Assembly (NCBI RefSeq): GCF_000708285.2
Contig: NZ_JAUG01000040.1
Coordinates: 1-64,000, forward strand
Source: Pedobacter borealis DSM 19626
GTDB taxonomy: Bacteria > Bacteroidota > Bacteroidia > Sphingobacteriales > Sphingobacteriaceae
DNA: 64,000 nucleotides
Direction of reading: 5' to 3'
Shown here: positions 43,773-52,828 of the stretch, piece after piece
Numbering within the stretch: position 1 is the stretch's first letter
Layout: every line of letters starts with the position of its first letter
Made by a program: the position numbers and the translations under genes
Notes under the pieces: model-generated
Told to the model about the DNA's origin: nothing
Databases searched by the model: none
The model's input: the letters and a program-made list of their open reading frames with translations, nothing else

Positions 43773-45212
43773 ATGAACCAACCCAAAACAAGCAAATACA
43801 GATGGACCATATGTTTGCTGTTATTTCTAGCTACAACCATAAATTATTTAGACCGGCAGGTACTTTCGTTAACCTGGACAGATTTTATTAAACCAGAATT
43901 TCATTGGGATAATAATGATTATGGAAATATAACTGCCCTGTTCTCTATTTTCTATGCAATATCGATGCTTTTTGCAGGTCGTTTGGTTGATAAACTAGAT
44001 ACCAAAAAAGGCTTTTTATGGGCAATAGGTGTTTGGTCTATTGGAGCCTGTTTACATGCCTTCTGTGGTATCGCCACAGCTGGGATCATCAATGGAAACT
44101 GGTTTGTAGGATTTGAGGGTGCTAAAGAAGTTATTGCCCGTGTTAACGATACCGGGTTAATTGTTTCGGTAAGTGTTACCCTGTTTATTTTTGCCCGCTT
44201 TGTATTGGCTGTTGGAGAGGCAGGAAATTTTCCTGCAGCGATTAAAGCCACAGCCGAGTATTTCCCTAAAAAAGACAGGGCATTTGCAACCAGTATTTTC
44301 AATGCAGGAGCTACTGTTGGTGCACTAGCTGCACCGATTACCATTCCTTTTATTGCAAAAGCTTACGGATGGGAAATGTCGTTCATCATTATCGGTGCAC
44401 TTGGTTTTTTATGGATGGGATTATGGGTGTTTGTGTATAACAAACCGGAGTTGCATAAAAGAGTTAGTCCTGAAGAGTTGGCTTATATTCAGCAGGATGT
44501 GATCAACGATCGTAAAATGGCTGACTATGTAGAAGAGACTAAAGAAAAAGTTTCTTTTATCGACTGTTTTAAATATAAACAAACCTGGGCTTTTGCTTTT
44601 GGTAAATTTATGACCGATGGGGTTTGGTGGTTCTTTTTATTCTGGACACCAGCCTATTTAAAATCTGTTTATGGCATGAATTCTACACAAAGTGCCCTTC
44701 CTTTATTTGTACTTTATATGATTACCTTACTGTCTATTATCGGTGGATGGTTACCAACCTATTTCGTTGATAAAAAAGGCATGAACCCGTATGAAGGTAG
44801 AATGAGAGCAATGCTGATTTTTGCATTTTTCCCACTTTTAGCCTTAGCTGCACAACCTCTTGGGTACATTACTTATTGGATTCCGGTAATCATTATCGGT
44901 ATTGCAGGTGCGGCTCACCAGGCATGGTCGGCAAATATATTTTCAACCGTAGGCGATATGTTCCCTAAAAAGGCAATTGCCACCATTACGGGTATTGGCG
45001 GTATGGCAGGCGGATTAGGCTCTTTCATTATCAATAAAGGCTCTGGTTTATTGTTTGATTATACAGGCAAAAATGAGATTGTTTTTATGGGTTTTAAAGG
45101 TGAAGAAGCAGGTTATTTTATTATCTTCTCTATCTGTGCCGTATGTTACCTCATTGGCTGGACAGTAATGAAAACCTTAGTGCCAAAATATAAAGTTATC
45201 GAACTAAAATAA
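43773..45212 (+). CDS. exuT: Hexuronate transporter, ExuT-type MFS
   Basis: 479 residues with about 12 membrane segments of the anion:cation symporter group: INYLDRQVLSLTW at the first helix, ARFVLAVGEAGNFPAAIKATAEYFPKKDRAFATSIFNAGATVG in the typical helix 4-5 region, and WWFFLFWTPAYL. It likely brings galacturonate or glucuronate across the inner membrane by H+ symport. It follows kdgA by 20 bases and is the last gene before a terminator. Confidence 0.9.
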   Translation: MNQPKTSKYRWTICLLLFLATTINYLDRQVLSLTWTDFIKPEFHWDNNDYGNITALFSIFYAISMLFAGRLVDKLDTKKGFLWAIGVWSIGACLHAFCGIATAGIINGNWFVGFEGAKEVIARVNDTGLIVSVSVTLFIFARFVLAVGEAGNFPAAIKATAEYFPKKDRAFATSIFNAGATVGALAAPITIPFIAKAYGWEMSFIIIGALGFLWMGLWVFVYNKPELHKRVSPEELAYIQQDVINDRKMADYVEETKEKVSFIDCFKYKQTWAFAFGKFMTDGVWWFFLFWTPAYLKSVYGMNSTQSALPLFVLYMITLLSIIGGWLPTYFVDKKGMNPYEGRMRAMLIFAFFPLLALAAQPLGYITYWIPVIIIGIAGAAHQAWSANIFSTVGDMFPKKAIATITGIGGMAGGLGSFIINKGSGLLFDYTGKNEIVFMGFKGEEAGYFIIFSICAVCYLIGWTVMKTLVPKYKVIELK

Positions 45213-45219
45213 TTTAAAG

Positions 45220-45266
45220 GCCGAGGCTATCAGGATTATAAGTAATCCTGATACTCGGTCTTTTTA
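45220..45266 (+). terminator. Intrinsic terminator after exuT
   Basis: CCGAG-GC-TATCAGGATTA pairs with TAATCCTGATA-CTCGG with a small bulge, followed by a T-run. It ends the uxaBAC-kdgKA-exuT transcript eight bases after the exuT stop. Confidence 0.85.
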
Positions 45267-45330
45267 CAACAGTAAATCTATACTTAAACTATAGACTTAA
45301 CATTAATTTAACCCTAACAACAACCCCAAA

Positions 45331-46956
45331 TTGAGTACATCGCTAAACCTCGAAAGTATTTTCGTTGAAGAGAGCCAGATTCCAGATGAATTTAGGCTCA
45401 AGGAAGAAATCAATCAAAAAGAGTTTCTTTCAAATGGAGAGATGAAACCATGGAATGGACCATTTAATGAAGTGTTTTCTCCGGTATGCGTAAAAACCCC
45501 CGAAGGCTTAAAACGAAAGCGTATTGGTAGTTTTCCTGTTTGTACAGAAAAAGAGTCGACAGAAGCTTTAGATGCAGCTGTAGCCGCTTATAATAACGGC
45601 CGCGGACAATGGCCAACCATGAGCGTAGCTGATCGGATTAGCTGCGTAGAAAACTTCACTCATAAAATGATTGAGCAAAAAGAAATTGTTGCGAAATTAA
45701 TTATGTGGGAGATCGGTAAATCTTATGCCGATTCGGTTAAAGAATTCGACCGTACGGTTGAGTACATCTATGCCACTATCGATGCGCTGAAAGATATCGA
45801 CAGGCAATCATCACGTTTTGAAATTGAGCAGGGAATTGTTGCCCAGGTTCGCCGCTCTCCGCTTGGTGTGGTGCTTTGTATGGGGCCATTTAATTATCCT
45901 TTAAACGAAACTTTTACTACGCTTATTCCAGCTTTAATTATGGGGAATACGCTTTTATTCAAACCACCTAAACATGGTACCTTATTGCACTATCCTTTAT
46001 TGGAGGCTTTCTGTTCCAGCTTCCCTAAAGGTGTTGTAAATACCATTTATGGTCGTGGCAATACCATTGTGCCAGGACTAATGAAATCGGGAAAAATTAA
46101 TGTGCTTACCTTGATCGGATCGAGTAAAGTAGCCAACGAACTGAAAAAACTGCACCCTAAAGTAAACCGTTTAAGGGCAATTTTAGGTTTGGATGCTAAA
46201 AACGCTGCAATCATTACTAAAGATGCCAACCTGGATTTAGCCGTTTCGGAAACAGTGCTGGGTTCGCTTTCTTTTAACGGACAGCGTTGTACCGCGATTA
46301 AAATTGTTTATGTTCACCGCAGTTTAGCACAGGAGTTTTTAAAACGTTTATCCGCTGAAGTAGAGAAACTGAAATTTGGTATGCCATGGGAGAAAGGCGT
46401 AAACCTTACACCGCTGCCTGAGCTGAACAAACCTGAATACTTAAAGGAATGTATTGATGATGCAGTTTCTCACGGCGCTAAAGTGATCAATAAAAATGGT
46501 GGACAAACCTTAGAAACTTTCGTTTACCCAGCCATTATGTATCCGGTAAACAGCAATATGAAACTATACCGCGAAGAGCAGTTTGGTCCGATTGTTCCTG
46601 TTGTTCCGTTTGATGATCTGGAAGAGCCTATCGAATATTTAATCGGTTCGCCACACGGCCAGCAGGTGAGTATTTTTAGCAACAACGCTGCGGTAATTTC
46701 TTCATTGATCGATCCTTTGGTTAACCAGGTAAGTCGCGTAAATATTAACTGCCAATGTCAGCGAGGACCAGATGCTTTCCCTTTTACCGGTCGTAAAGAC
46801 AGTGCAGAAGGCACGCTTTCTGTAGTGGATGCATTGCGTTCGTTCTCGATCCGTTCGTTGGTAGCGACTAAATTTACAGATGATAATAAAAAGTTATTGA
46901 ACGAAATTGTTAAAGGCGATGATTCGAACTTTTTAAGTACGAAGTATATTTTTTAA
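45331..46956 (+). CDS. gapN: NADP-dependent glyceraldehyde-3-phosphate dehydrogenase
   Basis: 541 residues of the aldehyde dehydrogenase superfamily, longer than most ALDHs as in GapN-type enzymes. MGPFNYPLNETFTTLIPALI is the cofactor-binding entry, LGLDAKNAAII carries the general-base Glu position replaced by the LGLDAKN form, and FNGQRCTAIK contains catalytic Cys320. It oxidises glyceraldehyde-3-phosphate directly to 3-phosphoglycerate, giving NADPH. The start is TTG at 45331, the first possible start after the terminator. Its location right after the KDPG route fits the disposal of the aldolase product. Confidence 0.85.
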   Translation: MSTSLNLESIFVEESQIPDEFRLKEEINQKEFLSNGEMKPWNGPFNEVFSPVCVKTPEGLKRKRIGSFPVCTEKESTEALDAAVAAYNNGRGQWPTMSVADRISCVENFTHKMIEQKEIVAKLIMWEIGKSYADSVKEFDRTVEYIYATIDALKDIDRQSSRFEIEQGIVAQVRRSPLGVVLCMGPFNYPLNETFTTLIPALIMGNTLLFKPPKHGTLLHYPLLEAFCSSFPKGVVNTIYGRGNTIVPGLMKSGKINVLTLIGSSKVANELKKLHPKVNRLRAILGLDAKNAAIITKDANLDLAVSETVLGSLSFNGQRCTAIKIVYVHRSLAQEFLKRLSAEVEKLKFGMPWEKGVNLTPLPELNKPEYLKECIDDAVSHGAKVINKNGGQTLETFVYPAIMYPVNSNMKLYREEQFGPIVPVVPFDDLEEPIEYLIGSPHGQQVSIFSNNAAVISSLIDPLVNQVSRVNINCQCQRGPDAFPFTGRKDSAEGTLSVVDALRSFSIRSLVATKFTDDNKKLLNEIVKGDDSNFLSTKYIF

Positions 46957-46973
46957 ATAAATTATAAAAACTA

Positions 46974-47018
46974 AGCCGCAGACTCACAGATTATAATCTC
47001 TGAATTTGCGGCTTTTTT
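46974..47018 (+). terminator. Intrinsic terminator after gapN
   Basis: AGCCGCA (46974-46980) pairs with TGCGGCT (47007-47013); an inner CAGATTATAATCTCTG hairpin sits in the loop, and six Ts follow. Located 17 bases after the gapN stop. Confidence 0.85.
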
Positions 47019-47034
47019 GTTTAATATTCTTTAG

Positions 47035-47166
47035 CTGTCATTCTGAACGCAGTGAAGAATCCTTAAAGGATGGAACACAGGTTCGTAAGGCTAACAGCAA
47101 AGCCAGTATGTTAATTGGCGTGTATTGCTCATCGCGAACAGATCCTTCACTGCGTTCAGGATGATA
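47035..47166. repeat. Long GTCAT-type inverted repeat
   Basis: Left arm CTGTCATTCTGAACGCAGTG and following GAAGAATCC; right arm GATCCTTCACTGCGTTCAGG and ATGATA. About 24 bases pair across an 85-base centre. It fills the convergent gap between gapN and the CE12 remnant. Confidence 0.65.
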
Positions 47167-47177
47167 AACTATATTTT

Positions 47178-47911
47178 TTACTTCAAACTCTTCACCAAGT
47201 TTAACTCTTTAATCCCTTTTACCACTAAACCGGCAACTTGTTTAGCCCCTTCTGGGCTTAAATGTGTATTGTCTTTCTTGCCATTTGGGTAGTTCACATT
47301 TCCAGAATCAACATAATTGAATAATTTAATGGATGGCTCTTCACCTAAGCGGTTTAATAAACTTTCGGTTTTAACCAGCATATCAATTAAAGGAACACCT
47401 AAAGAATCAGCAACCTGGCGGGTAATTCGGGGGTAATCTCCATGAGAATCGAGCAAAACCCCGTTCTTGAAACTTCTGCGGGAGATTGGCGTCAATAAAA
47501 CAGGGAAAGCTTTTTTACTTCTGGTTTCTTTTACATAATTAACCAGATTGATCTTGAAATCTGCTAAGGATACACCGACTGCTGGTTTATCGACTTTCTC
47601 ATCGTTATGCCCGAATTCGATAAAAACATAATCGCCTGGGTTTAATTCGGCCAATATTGGGTCCCAGCGTTTCTCTGCCCTGAAAGATTTTGTACTCCTT
47701 CCGTTTAAAGCCCGGTTATCAACGGTAACATCAGCCTTAAATAAGATTGTAATGCCATGCCCCAACCTGTTTCCGGATACGCTTTTTCTTCTTTATTTGC
47801 TGCGGTAGAGTCGCCAATGATATAGAGTTTTGTTTTCTTTGGGATGAATGTAAAAGAAAATAAAACGGCTATTGTTCCTGCCGCCAAAATTTTAAAGAAA
47901 TTCTTGTTCAT
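47178..47911 (-). pseudogene. Frameshifted rhamnogalacturonan acetylesterase (CE12)
   Basis: From ATG 47911 a signal peptide (KILAAGTIAVLFSFTFIP) and YIIGDSTAAN are read, then the frame is lost at about 47739-47745. The rest (ADVTVDNRALNGRSTKSF, VFIEFGHNDEKVDKP, KKDNTHLSPEGA) continues in another frame to 47178. Restoring one base in the three-base A run at 47739-47741 (TTTT on the coding strand) would give QSYFKADVTVDN and a full 244-residue CE12. All catalytic motifs survive on the two pieces, so this may be a young mutation or a sequencing error. A complete paralogue lies at 31437. Confidence 0.85.
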
Positions 47912-47927
47912 GTTTTTATCAGTTATT

Positions 47928-48944
47928 TTATTTAGCTGGATTCCATTGATCCGTTCCACCTAATATATTTTTTAAAGTATAGTTTTTTGCCTCTTTATCT
48001 GTTAATTGTTTTGCCCAGGTTAACCTCGTTTTAGGTGGCGCGCCATGGCCCTTACTTTTATATTCTGCATAAAAAACGGTCAATTCCTTATTAGGGAACA
48101 TCAGATCACCTTTCCATGGATTCCAACCTTCGGGCAAAATATGTTTCCCCAGATTGCAGGTGATGAATACCGTTTTTGCATAAGGCCTCCATGGTCTGCC
48201 GAGATAAGCTTTTGTTACAGTTTCATCTGCAATGAGCGTACAATTTATAAAAACAAATCCAAACTTTTGCCGGGCAGAGGTTGATGCTGCTGTAACGTAT
48301 GAGTCACTTAAGTCTTTGATGGTGCAATGTTGAAAAACAACCGTAGCCTTACCAAAAATAAAATCCGTTGTGCCTTCAATATAACAATTTTGATAGTATT
48401 GCCGGCTATTTTCGATTGCAGCATAAAGCGTATCCTGATTGCCCAAAAACCTGCAGTTCTTTGCTTTAAAACGATCGCCTTCTACATGTAAGGCTACCGC
48501 CTGTCCAACTCTTCCAGATGAATTGATAATAGTTAAATTTTCTAGCTGGGTATCACTTCCCTGAACAAGTACTGTGAATGAGGTATAAGTGCTGAATTTA
48601 GCATTACCAAAAACATCCTTACCTGATGCATTGGACTTCCCTGAATAATCATCAAAGGTGATGATGGTATTTTCAGTATCCTCTCCAATTATAGAAATTT
48701 TAATCTTCCAAGAGGGAATAATCAGCTTCTCTTTATAGGTTCCGTTTTTAACATGAATTTTAACTGCTTTCTCGCCCAAATCCCTCACCGAATTAACAGC
48801 CTCCTGAATGGTTTTGTAATTTCCACTGCCATCCTGCGCAACAGTTATTTCTGAAGGGTATTTGGGATCCTGGGCATGGACGTAAATAAAGGATATATTG
48901 AAGAGGAGTAGCGTGATCAGCTTGAAGTAGGATATTCTTGTCAT
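47928..48944 (-). CDS. Pectinesterase (CE8)
   Basis: 338 residues with a signal peptide (LITLLLFNISFIYVHA, cleavage after AQ-like site). Right-handed beta-helix with all CE8 boxes: SSGRVGQAVALHVEG, FLGNQDTLYAA (catalytic Asp region), EGTTDFIFGKAT and AYLGRPWRPYAKT. It demethylates pectin so that pectate lyase can act. It lies 17 bases upstream of the frameshifted CE12 gene on the same strand, forming a small operon. It is the intact counterpart of the pectinesterase at 33576. Confidence 0.93.
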   Translation of the reverse strand: MTRISYFKLITLLLFNISFIYVHAQDPKYPSEITVAQDGSGNYKTIQEAVNSVRDLGEKAVKIHVKNGTYKEKLIIPSWKIKISIIGEDTENTIITFDDYSGKSNASGKDVFGNAKFSTYTSFTVLVQGSDTQLENLTIINSSGRVGQAVALHVEGDRFKAKNCRFLGNQDTLYAAIENSRQYYQNCYIEGTTDFIFGKATVVFQHCTIKDLSDSYVTAASTSARQKFGFVFINCTLIADETVTKAYLGRPWRPYAKTVFITCNLGKHILPEGWNPWKGDLMFPNKELTVFYAEYKSKGHGAPPKTRLTWAKQLTDKEAKNYTLKNILGGTDQWNPAK

Positions 48945-49008
48945 TTGGTCAGTTAAGATCTGAATTTAATTTTAATTAACAACTCTTGGATTGTCATTAC
49001 CCAAGAGT

Positions 49009-49114
49009 CGTCATCTCGAGCGGAGTGCAACGTAGCCGAGAGATCTATCTGGGCAGATCTCTCCTCCGAAGGAGTTCCTTTGGAACACTTCGCGATGCTC
49101 CGGTCGAGATGACG
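49009..49114. repeat. GTCAT-type repeat, GTCATCTCGA variant
   Basis: CGTCATCTCGAGCGGAG and CTCCGGTCGAGATGACG form outer arms. Inside, GAGAGATCT/AGATCTCTC and CTCCGAAGGAG and TTCCTTTGGAA form hairpins. It lies between the beta-helix remnant and the pectinesterase, both on the minus strand. Confidence 0.7.
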
Positions 49115-49201
49115 ATTTTTCTATGGAATCTGTAGATATGTATCCTATCGAGAGATATTCTCATTAAAAAGGGCAGATTAAAACCTGCCCTATAATTTTT
49201 G

Positions 49202-49984
49202 TTAGTATGTCCACCTTGGATCGCCGATCGGACCACCGGTGCTTCCTGCACTTCTTAAAGGCGAACCAACAGCTATAGTGAAATCAGTTGTTGAGGCTGT
49301 CCAGCCGGTATTGATAGATTGATTACTTGCTAAAGTTGCTGTTCCAAAGGTTAGTGCTGTTCCGCCGGTTAGGGCGCTGAACAGGTTGAAGTAATTACTG
49401 TTCGAAATCTTCAATGTACTTCCTGCACCTGTGCCCCTAATGGCAGCAGCGTTAACCGTACCCGATTTTGGTGTATTTGCAAAAATGCTGTTCAAAATGG
49501 TAAAATTGATCGGATTGGCATTTGCATCTAACAGGGCGTACTTGGCATTGCCACCAAAACCATTAAAGGTCGAATTGGTGATCGAAACTGTCGGGATAAC
49601 ATCCCCTGTATAAGTGGTGCTCGCTGTAACCAGGCCAGGGCCTGCATTGTAAAAAGTAGATTTAGATATGGTAAGGGTATTGAACTGCATTTTATTTAGG
49701 TGAAAAGTATAATATGCAGATGCACCATTTAAGCCCATGTCGTAAACAATCGAATTATTAACCGTAATGCCTGTGATTTTAAAATCGCGGGCGGCCGTGC
49801 CTCTATCACCTCTTAAAAACGACGTTACAGAGCCATGTGCAATACAGTTATCCACCACTACATTGGTAAAAGTTGCTGCTGCACCATTGGCTGCCTGTGT
49901 GCCAATAAAATTAAGGAAATAAAGCGATGTACTGGCTGTTCCATCAAATTCAATACCCGAAAGCGTTACGCCTGCCCCAGTATA
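49202..49984 (-). pseudogene. N-terminally truncated pectin-locus beta-helix protein (DUF5123-like)
   Basis: The minus-strand frame ending in DPRWTY at 49202 stays open to about 49984, with the reading TGAGVTLSGIEFDG... then VVDNCIAHGS, NGASAYYTFHLNKMQFNTL, and PLRSAGSTGGPIGDPRW. This matches the C-terminal half of DUF4957/DUF5123-type secreted proteins of pectin utilisation loci. No signal peptide or start exists: at about 49982-49987 the sequence changes abruptly into a SusC-like fragment on the opposite strand. The N-terminal half (probably 200 residues or more) is lost. GTG at 49858 is the first usable start, but it is unlikely to be real. Confidence 0.8.
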
Positions 49985-50099
49985 GGCATGAGTGTATCGA
50001 TAAAGGATTCGAAAATTGGAGCGAGTACAGATGCGAATGGAGTTTACAAAATTACTATTCCAGCTAAAGGCGCTACCCTAATTTTCACCTATGTAGGTG
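49985..50099 (+). pseudogene. Fragment of a SusC-type receptor N-terminal domain
   Basis: On the plus strand, about 38 codons read GMSVSIKDSKIGASTDANGV, then YKITIPAKGATLIFTYVGD. This is the carboxypeptidase-regulatory-like domain that begins SusC/RagA receptors (usual form GxSVxIKGTxxGxxTDxxGxY...ATLVFSYVGY). It has neither a signal peptide before it nor plug and barrel after it. Both borders are sharp: a beta-helix stub on the left, a LacI-type regulator on the right. It is a relic of the missing SusC/SusD pair of the locus. Confidence 0.8.
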
Positions 50100-50867
50100 A
50101 TAAATGGTATCGAATCCATTGCTTATGATAAAGATTATCAAGTCATCATCTCTCAAAGTCACGAATCTTACAAGCAGGAGAAATTGAATGTTGAGCACCT
50201 TGCATCACGCTCTATTGATGGTTTATTGATCGCGCTATCGTCTGAAACACAGGATATTGATTACCTGCGGAGTTTATATGCTAAGGGCTTACCAATTGTT
50301 TTTTTCGATCGTGTGCCTAAAGATTTTGAAACACATAAGGTAATCGCGAATAATTTTAAAGGTTCTTTTGATGCCACAGAACATCTTATTTTATCAGGAA
50401 AACGAACCATTGCCCATTTAACAAATTCCGAAAATCTTTCGATAACAAAAGAAAGGTTAGAAGGTTATAAAGCAGCCTTGGTTAAATATCATATCGAATT
50501 TAGGCCTGAGCTGGTTAAATATTGCCAGCATGGCGGTATGCACAGTGCAGAGCTGGAACAGGCGGTTAAAGAACTTTTGCCGTTACAGCCAGATGGGATT
50601 TTTATTTCGAGCGACCGCTTAACTACCGGCTGCATTATGGCGCTAAAGAAAACCAATCCTGAGGTGGCACATAAAATTGCAATCGCAGGTTTTACTAATT
50701 CTAACCTGGTCGAATTATTTTCACCATCTCTAACCTCGGTTAAACAACCCGCATTCGAAATGGGGCAGGTAGCTACCGAACTGTTAATCTCGATGATTGA
50801 AGCCAAAAGACCCGTAACTGAATTCGAAACAAAGGTTTTGGACACCGAATTGGTGAAGAAGCGCTGA
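50097..50867 (+). pseudogene. LacI-family regulator without DNA-binding domain
   Basis: 256 residues from GTG 50097, beginning NGIESIAYDKDYQVIISQSH, followed by the full periplasmic-binding-like sensor: SIDGLLIALSSETQDI, GLPIVFFDRVPKDF, DGIFISSDRLTTGC, IAIAGFTNSNLVELFSPSLT and EMGQVATELLISMIEAK. Complete LacI proteins have about 85 further N-terminal residues with the helix-turn-helix and hinge; they are absent, and a SusC fragment stands in their place. It cannot bind an operator in the usual way. It was probably the regulator of the pectin or galacturonate genes. Confidence 0.85.
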
Positions 50868-50948
50868 TCGCCAGGCGGTTGTCGATTTGCGCAAGGTGTT
50901 TAGCGGTATGCGGCTGATGCACGGCACGCTAAACTCCCTACAAATTAT

Positions 50949-50956
50949 TACCTTTG
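50949..50956 (+). promoter_or_regulatory. -7 box almost touching the rlmI start codon
   Basis: TACCTTTG matches TAnnTTTG and ends four bases before ATG 50961. Transcription would start at or very near the A of ATG, giving a leaderless or near-leaderless message. No clear -33 box is seen at the right distance. Confidence 0.4.
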
Positions 50957-50960
50957 CAGC

Positions 50961-52145
50961 ATGGTAGAAATCACATTAAAAAAGGGCAAAGAAAAAGCGG
51001 CATTACAAAGACATCCATGGGTATTTTCCGGAGCATTGGAAAAAGTTAAGGGAAAACCTGAAGATGGTGATGTAGTAAAAGTTTTTGCTTTCGACAATGA
51101 ATTTCTAGCCTATGGTTATTACAACAGCAATTCGCGTGTTGCCGTTCGTCTTTTGGAATGGGATGAAGCTCAAACCATTGATAACAACTGGTACCAGAAC
51201 CGCTTAAAACAGGCTATTGTTTCACGTCAGTTTATTTTAGGCGAACAGACCAATACCTGCCGACTGGTATTTAGCGAAGCTGATTTCCTTCCAGGTTTAA
51301 TTGTTGATCAATATGCTGATTTTCTTTCTCTTCAGATTTTAAGTTCAGGAATCGAAAAAGTGAAAGCAGAAATCGTAGAAATTTTAAAAACTGAATTAAA
51401 TCCAAAAGGGATCTTTGATAAAAGTGACGCTACTGCCCGTACCCATGAAGGTTTACCCATCGAAAACGGACTGCTCTGGGGTGAAAACCCGCCAGAATTT
51501 TTGGAGGTAAAAGAAAATGGAATTATTTACCACATCAATATCGCAGAAGGACAAAAATCAGGATTTTATTGTGATCAGCGCGATAACAGACACATTTTAG
51601 CCAGTTATACAAAAGGTAAAAAAGTTTTAGACTGTTTCAGTTACAGCGGTGGTTTTAGCTTAAATAGTTTAGCTAATGGTGCTGCAAGCATTACTAGTGT
51701 TGATAGTTCAGGTTTAGCTGTAGAAACACTAAAACAAAACGTAGCCTTAAACAAATTCGATGTAAATAAAGTAACAGCCATACAATCAGATGTAAATAAA
51801 CAACTCCGGGCTTTCAAAGACTCAGGAGAACTGTTTGATGTGATTGTGCTCGATCCACCTAAATATGCACCATCGCGTTCGGCATTAGACCGCGCGGCAA
51901 GAGCCTATAAAGATTTAAACCGTTTAGGCATGTTGTTGCTTGAAAAAGGGGGCTTATTGGCTACTTTTTCTTGTTCCGGAGCGGTTGATATCGAAACCTT
52001 TAAACAGATTATCGCCTGGGCGGCACTTGATGCAGGCAAAGAAGTTCAGATTATTAAACAATTCTGCCAACCAGAAGATCATCCGGTCCGGATTTCTTTC
52101 CCAGAGGGAGAATACTTAAAAGGGTTATTGTTAAGGGTCCTATAA
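50961..52145 (+). CDS. rlmI: 23S rRNA (cytosine) methyltransferase, RlmI-type
   Basis: 394 residues. N-terminal PUA domain (about 1-75, KKGKEKAALQRHPWVFSGAL), a central linker domain, then a class I SAM-dependent methyltransferase fold: VLDCFSYSGGFSLNSLANGA (SAM-binding motif I, about 222-240), VTAIQSDVN, and the catalytic VLDPPKYAPS near 295-303, with FSCSG later. RlmI methylates C1962 of 23S rRNA in E. coli; orthology here is inferred from architecture and length. It lies outside the damaged pectin locus and appears intact. Confidence 0.88.
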   Translation: MVEITLKKGKEKAALQRHPWVFSGALEKVKGKPEDGDVVKVFAFDNEFLAYGYYNSNSRVAVRLLEWDEAQTIDNNWYQNRLKQAIVSRQFILGEQTNTCRLVFSEADFLPGLIVDQYADFLSLQILSSGIEKVKAEIVEILKTELNPKGIFDKSDATARTHEGLPIENGLLWGENPPEFLEVKENGIIYHINIAEGQKSGFYCDQRDNRHILASYTKGKKVLDCFSYSGGFSLNSLANGAASITSVDSSGLAVETLKQNVALNKFDVNKVTAIQSDVNKQLRAFKDSGELFDVIVLDPPKYAPSRSALDRAARAYKDLNRLGMLLLEKGGLLATFSCSGAVDIETFKQIIAWAALDAGKEVQIIKQFCQPEDHPVRISFPEGEYLKGLLLRVL

Positions 52146-52255
52146 AGGAACACCTTACCAATAGAATTTAAACCACAGAGACACCAGTACCAGGTTATTT
52201 TAAATGTTAACCAAGTGTTATGGTGTCTTTGTGATAAGCTGAAATCAGCATCTGG

Positions 52256-52690
52256 TTATCCAACCATTACTTTAGCGGTAATGGCTAGTCTGTTCCAGGC
52301 ATTAATAGTAACTATAGCCATAATAATTTGTGCTAATTCCTGCTCGTTAAAAAAGCTCGCCGCTTTTTGATAAGTTGCATCAGAAACATGGTGGCTGATT
52401 AAGGTTACTTCTTCGGTTAAAGCTAAAACAGCTTCTTCTTGCGGTGTAAATAAAGTTGTTTCTCTCCAGGCGTTTAGTAAATACAAACGTTGTTCTGTTT
52501 CACCTATTTTGCGGGCATCGGTTGAGTGCATATTTAAGCAAAATGCACAGCCGTTAAGTTGCGATGCACGCATTTTAATCAGTTCTAAAAGAATTGGATC
52601 TAGTTTACTGGTTGATAAATATTTCTCTAAACCGTACATGGCCTGGTAAGCTGCTGGTTCTACTTTTGGGATATCAATTCTACTTTCCAT
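52256..52690 (-). CDS. Carboxymuconolactone decarboxylase family (AhpD-like) protein
   Basis: 144 residues, all-helical. The AhpD-type redox motif is present: LIKMRASQLNGCAFCLNMHSTDAR with the CxxC pair and the nearby His. The downstream VLALTEEVTLIS segment is also typical. Likely a peroxidase-type alkylhydroperoxidase rather than a decarboxylase, since the cysteine pair is retained. A Crp/Fnr-type gene lies 262 bases upstream on the same strand and may control it. Confidence 0.9.
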   Translation of the reverse strand: MESRIDIPKVEPAAYQAMYGLEKYLSTSKLDPILLELIKMRASQLNGCAFCLNMHSTDARKIGETEQRLYLLNAWRETTLFTPQEEAVLALTEEVTLISHHVSDATYQKAASFFNEQELAQIIMAIVTINAWNRLAITAKVMVG

Positions 52691-52828
52691 TTTATTTGTT
52701 TTTTGATTACGATGTAAAGTTCTGCAACTTCAAGATCAAAAAACTTAATGTAGTTTAAGAAATGATTAGCTAACACAAAGGACACATTTTGTGCCACGGA
52801 AACACGGATTAACACGGAGTGTTTCCAT

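Noticed and set aside
49835..50128. An open frame of 97 codons crossing the beta-helix/SusC boundary on the plus strand
   Set aside because: Its first half is the reverse complement of the beta-helix coding region, and only the second half (the SusC piece) has coding sense. It is an accidental fusion frame at the scar, not a gene.
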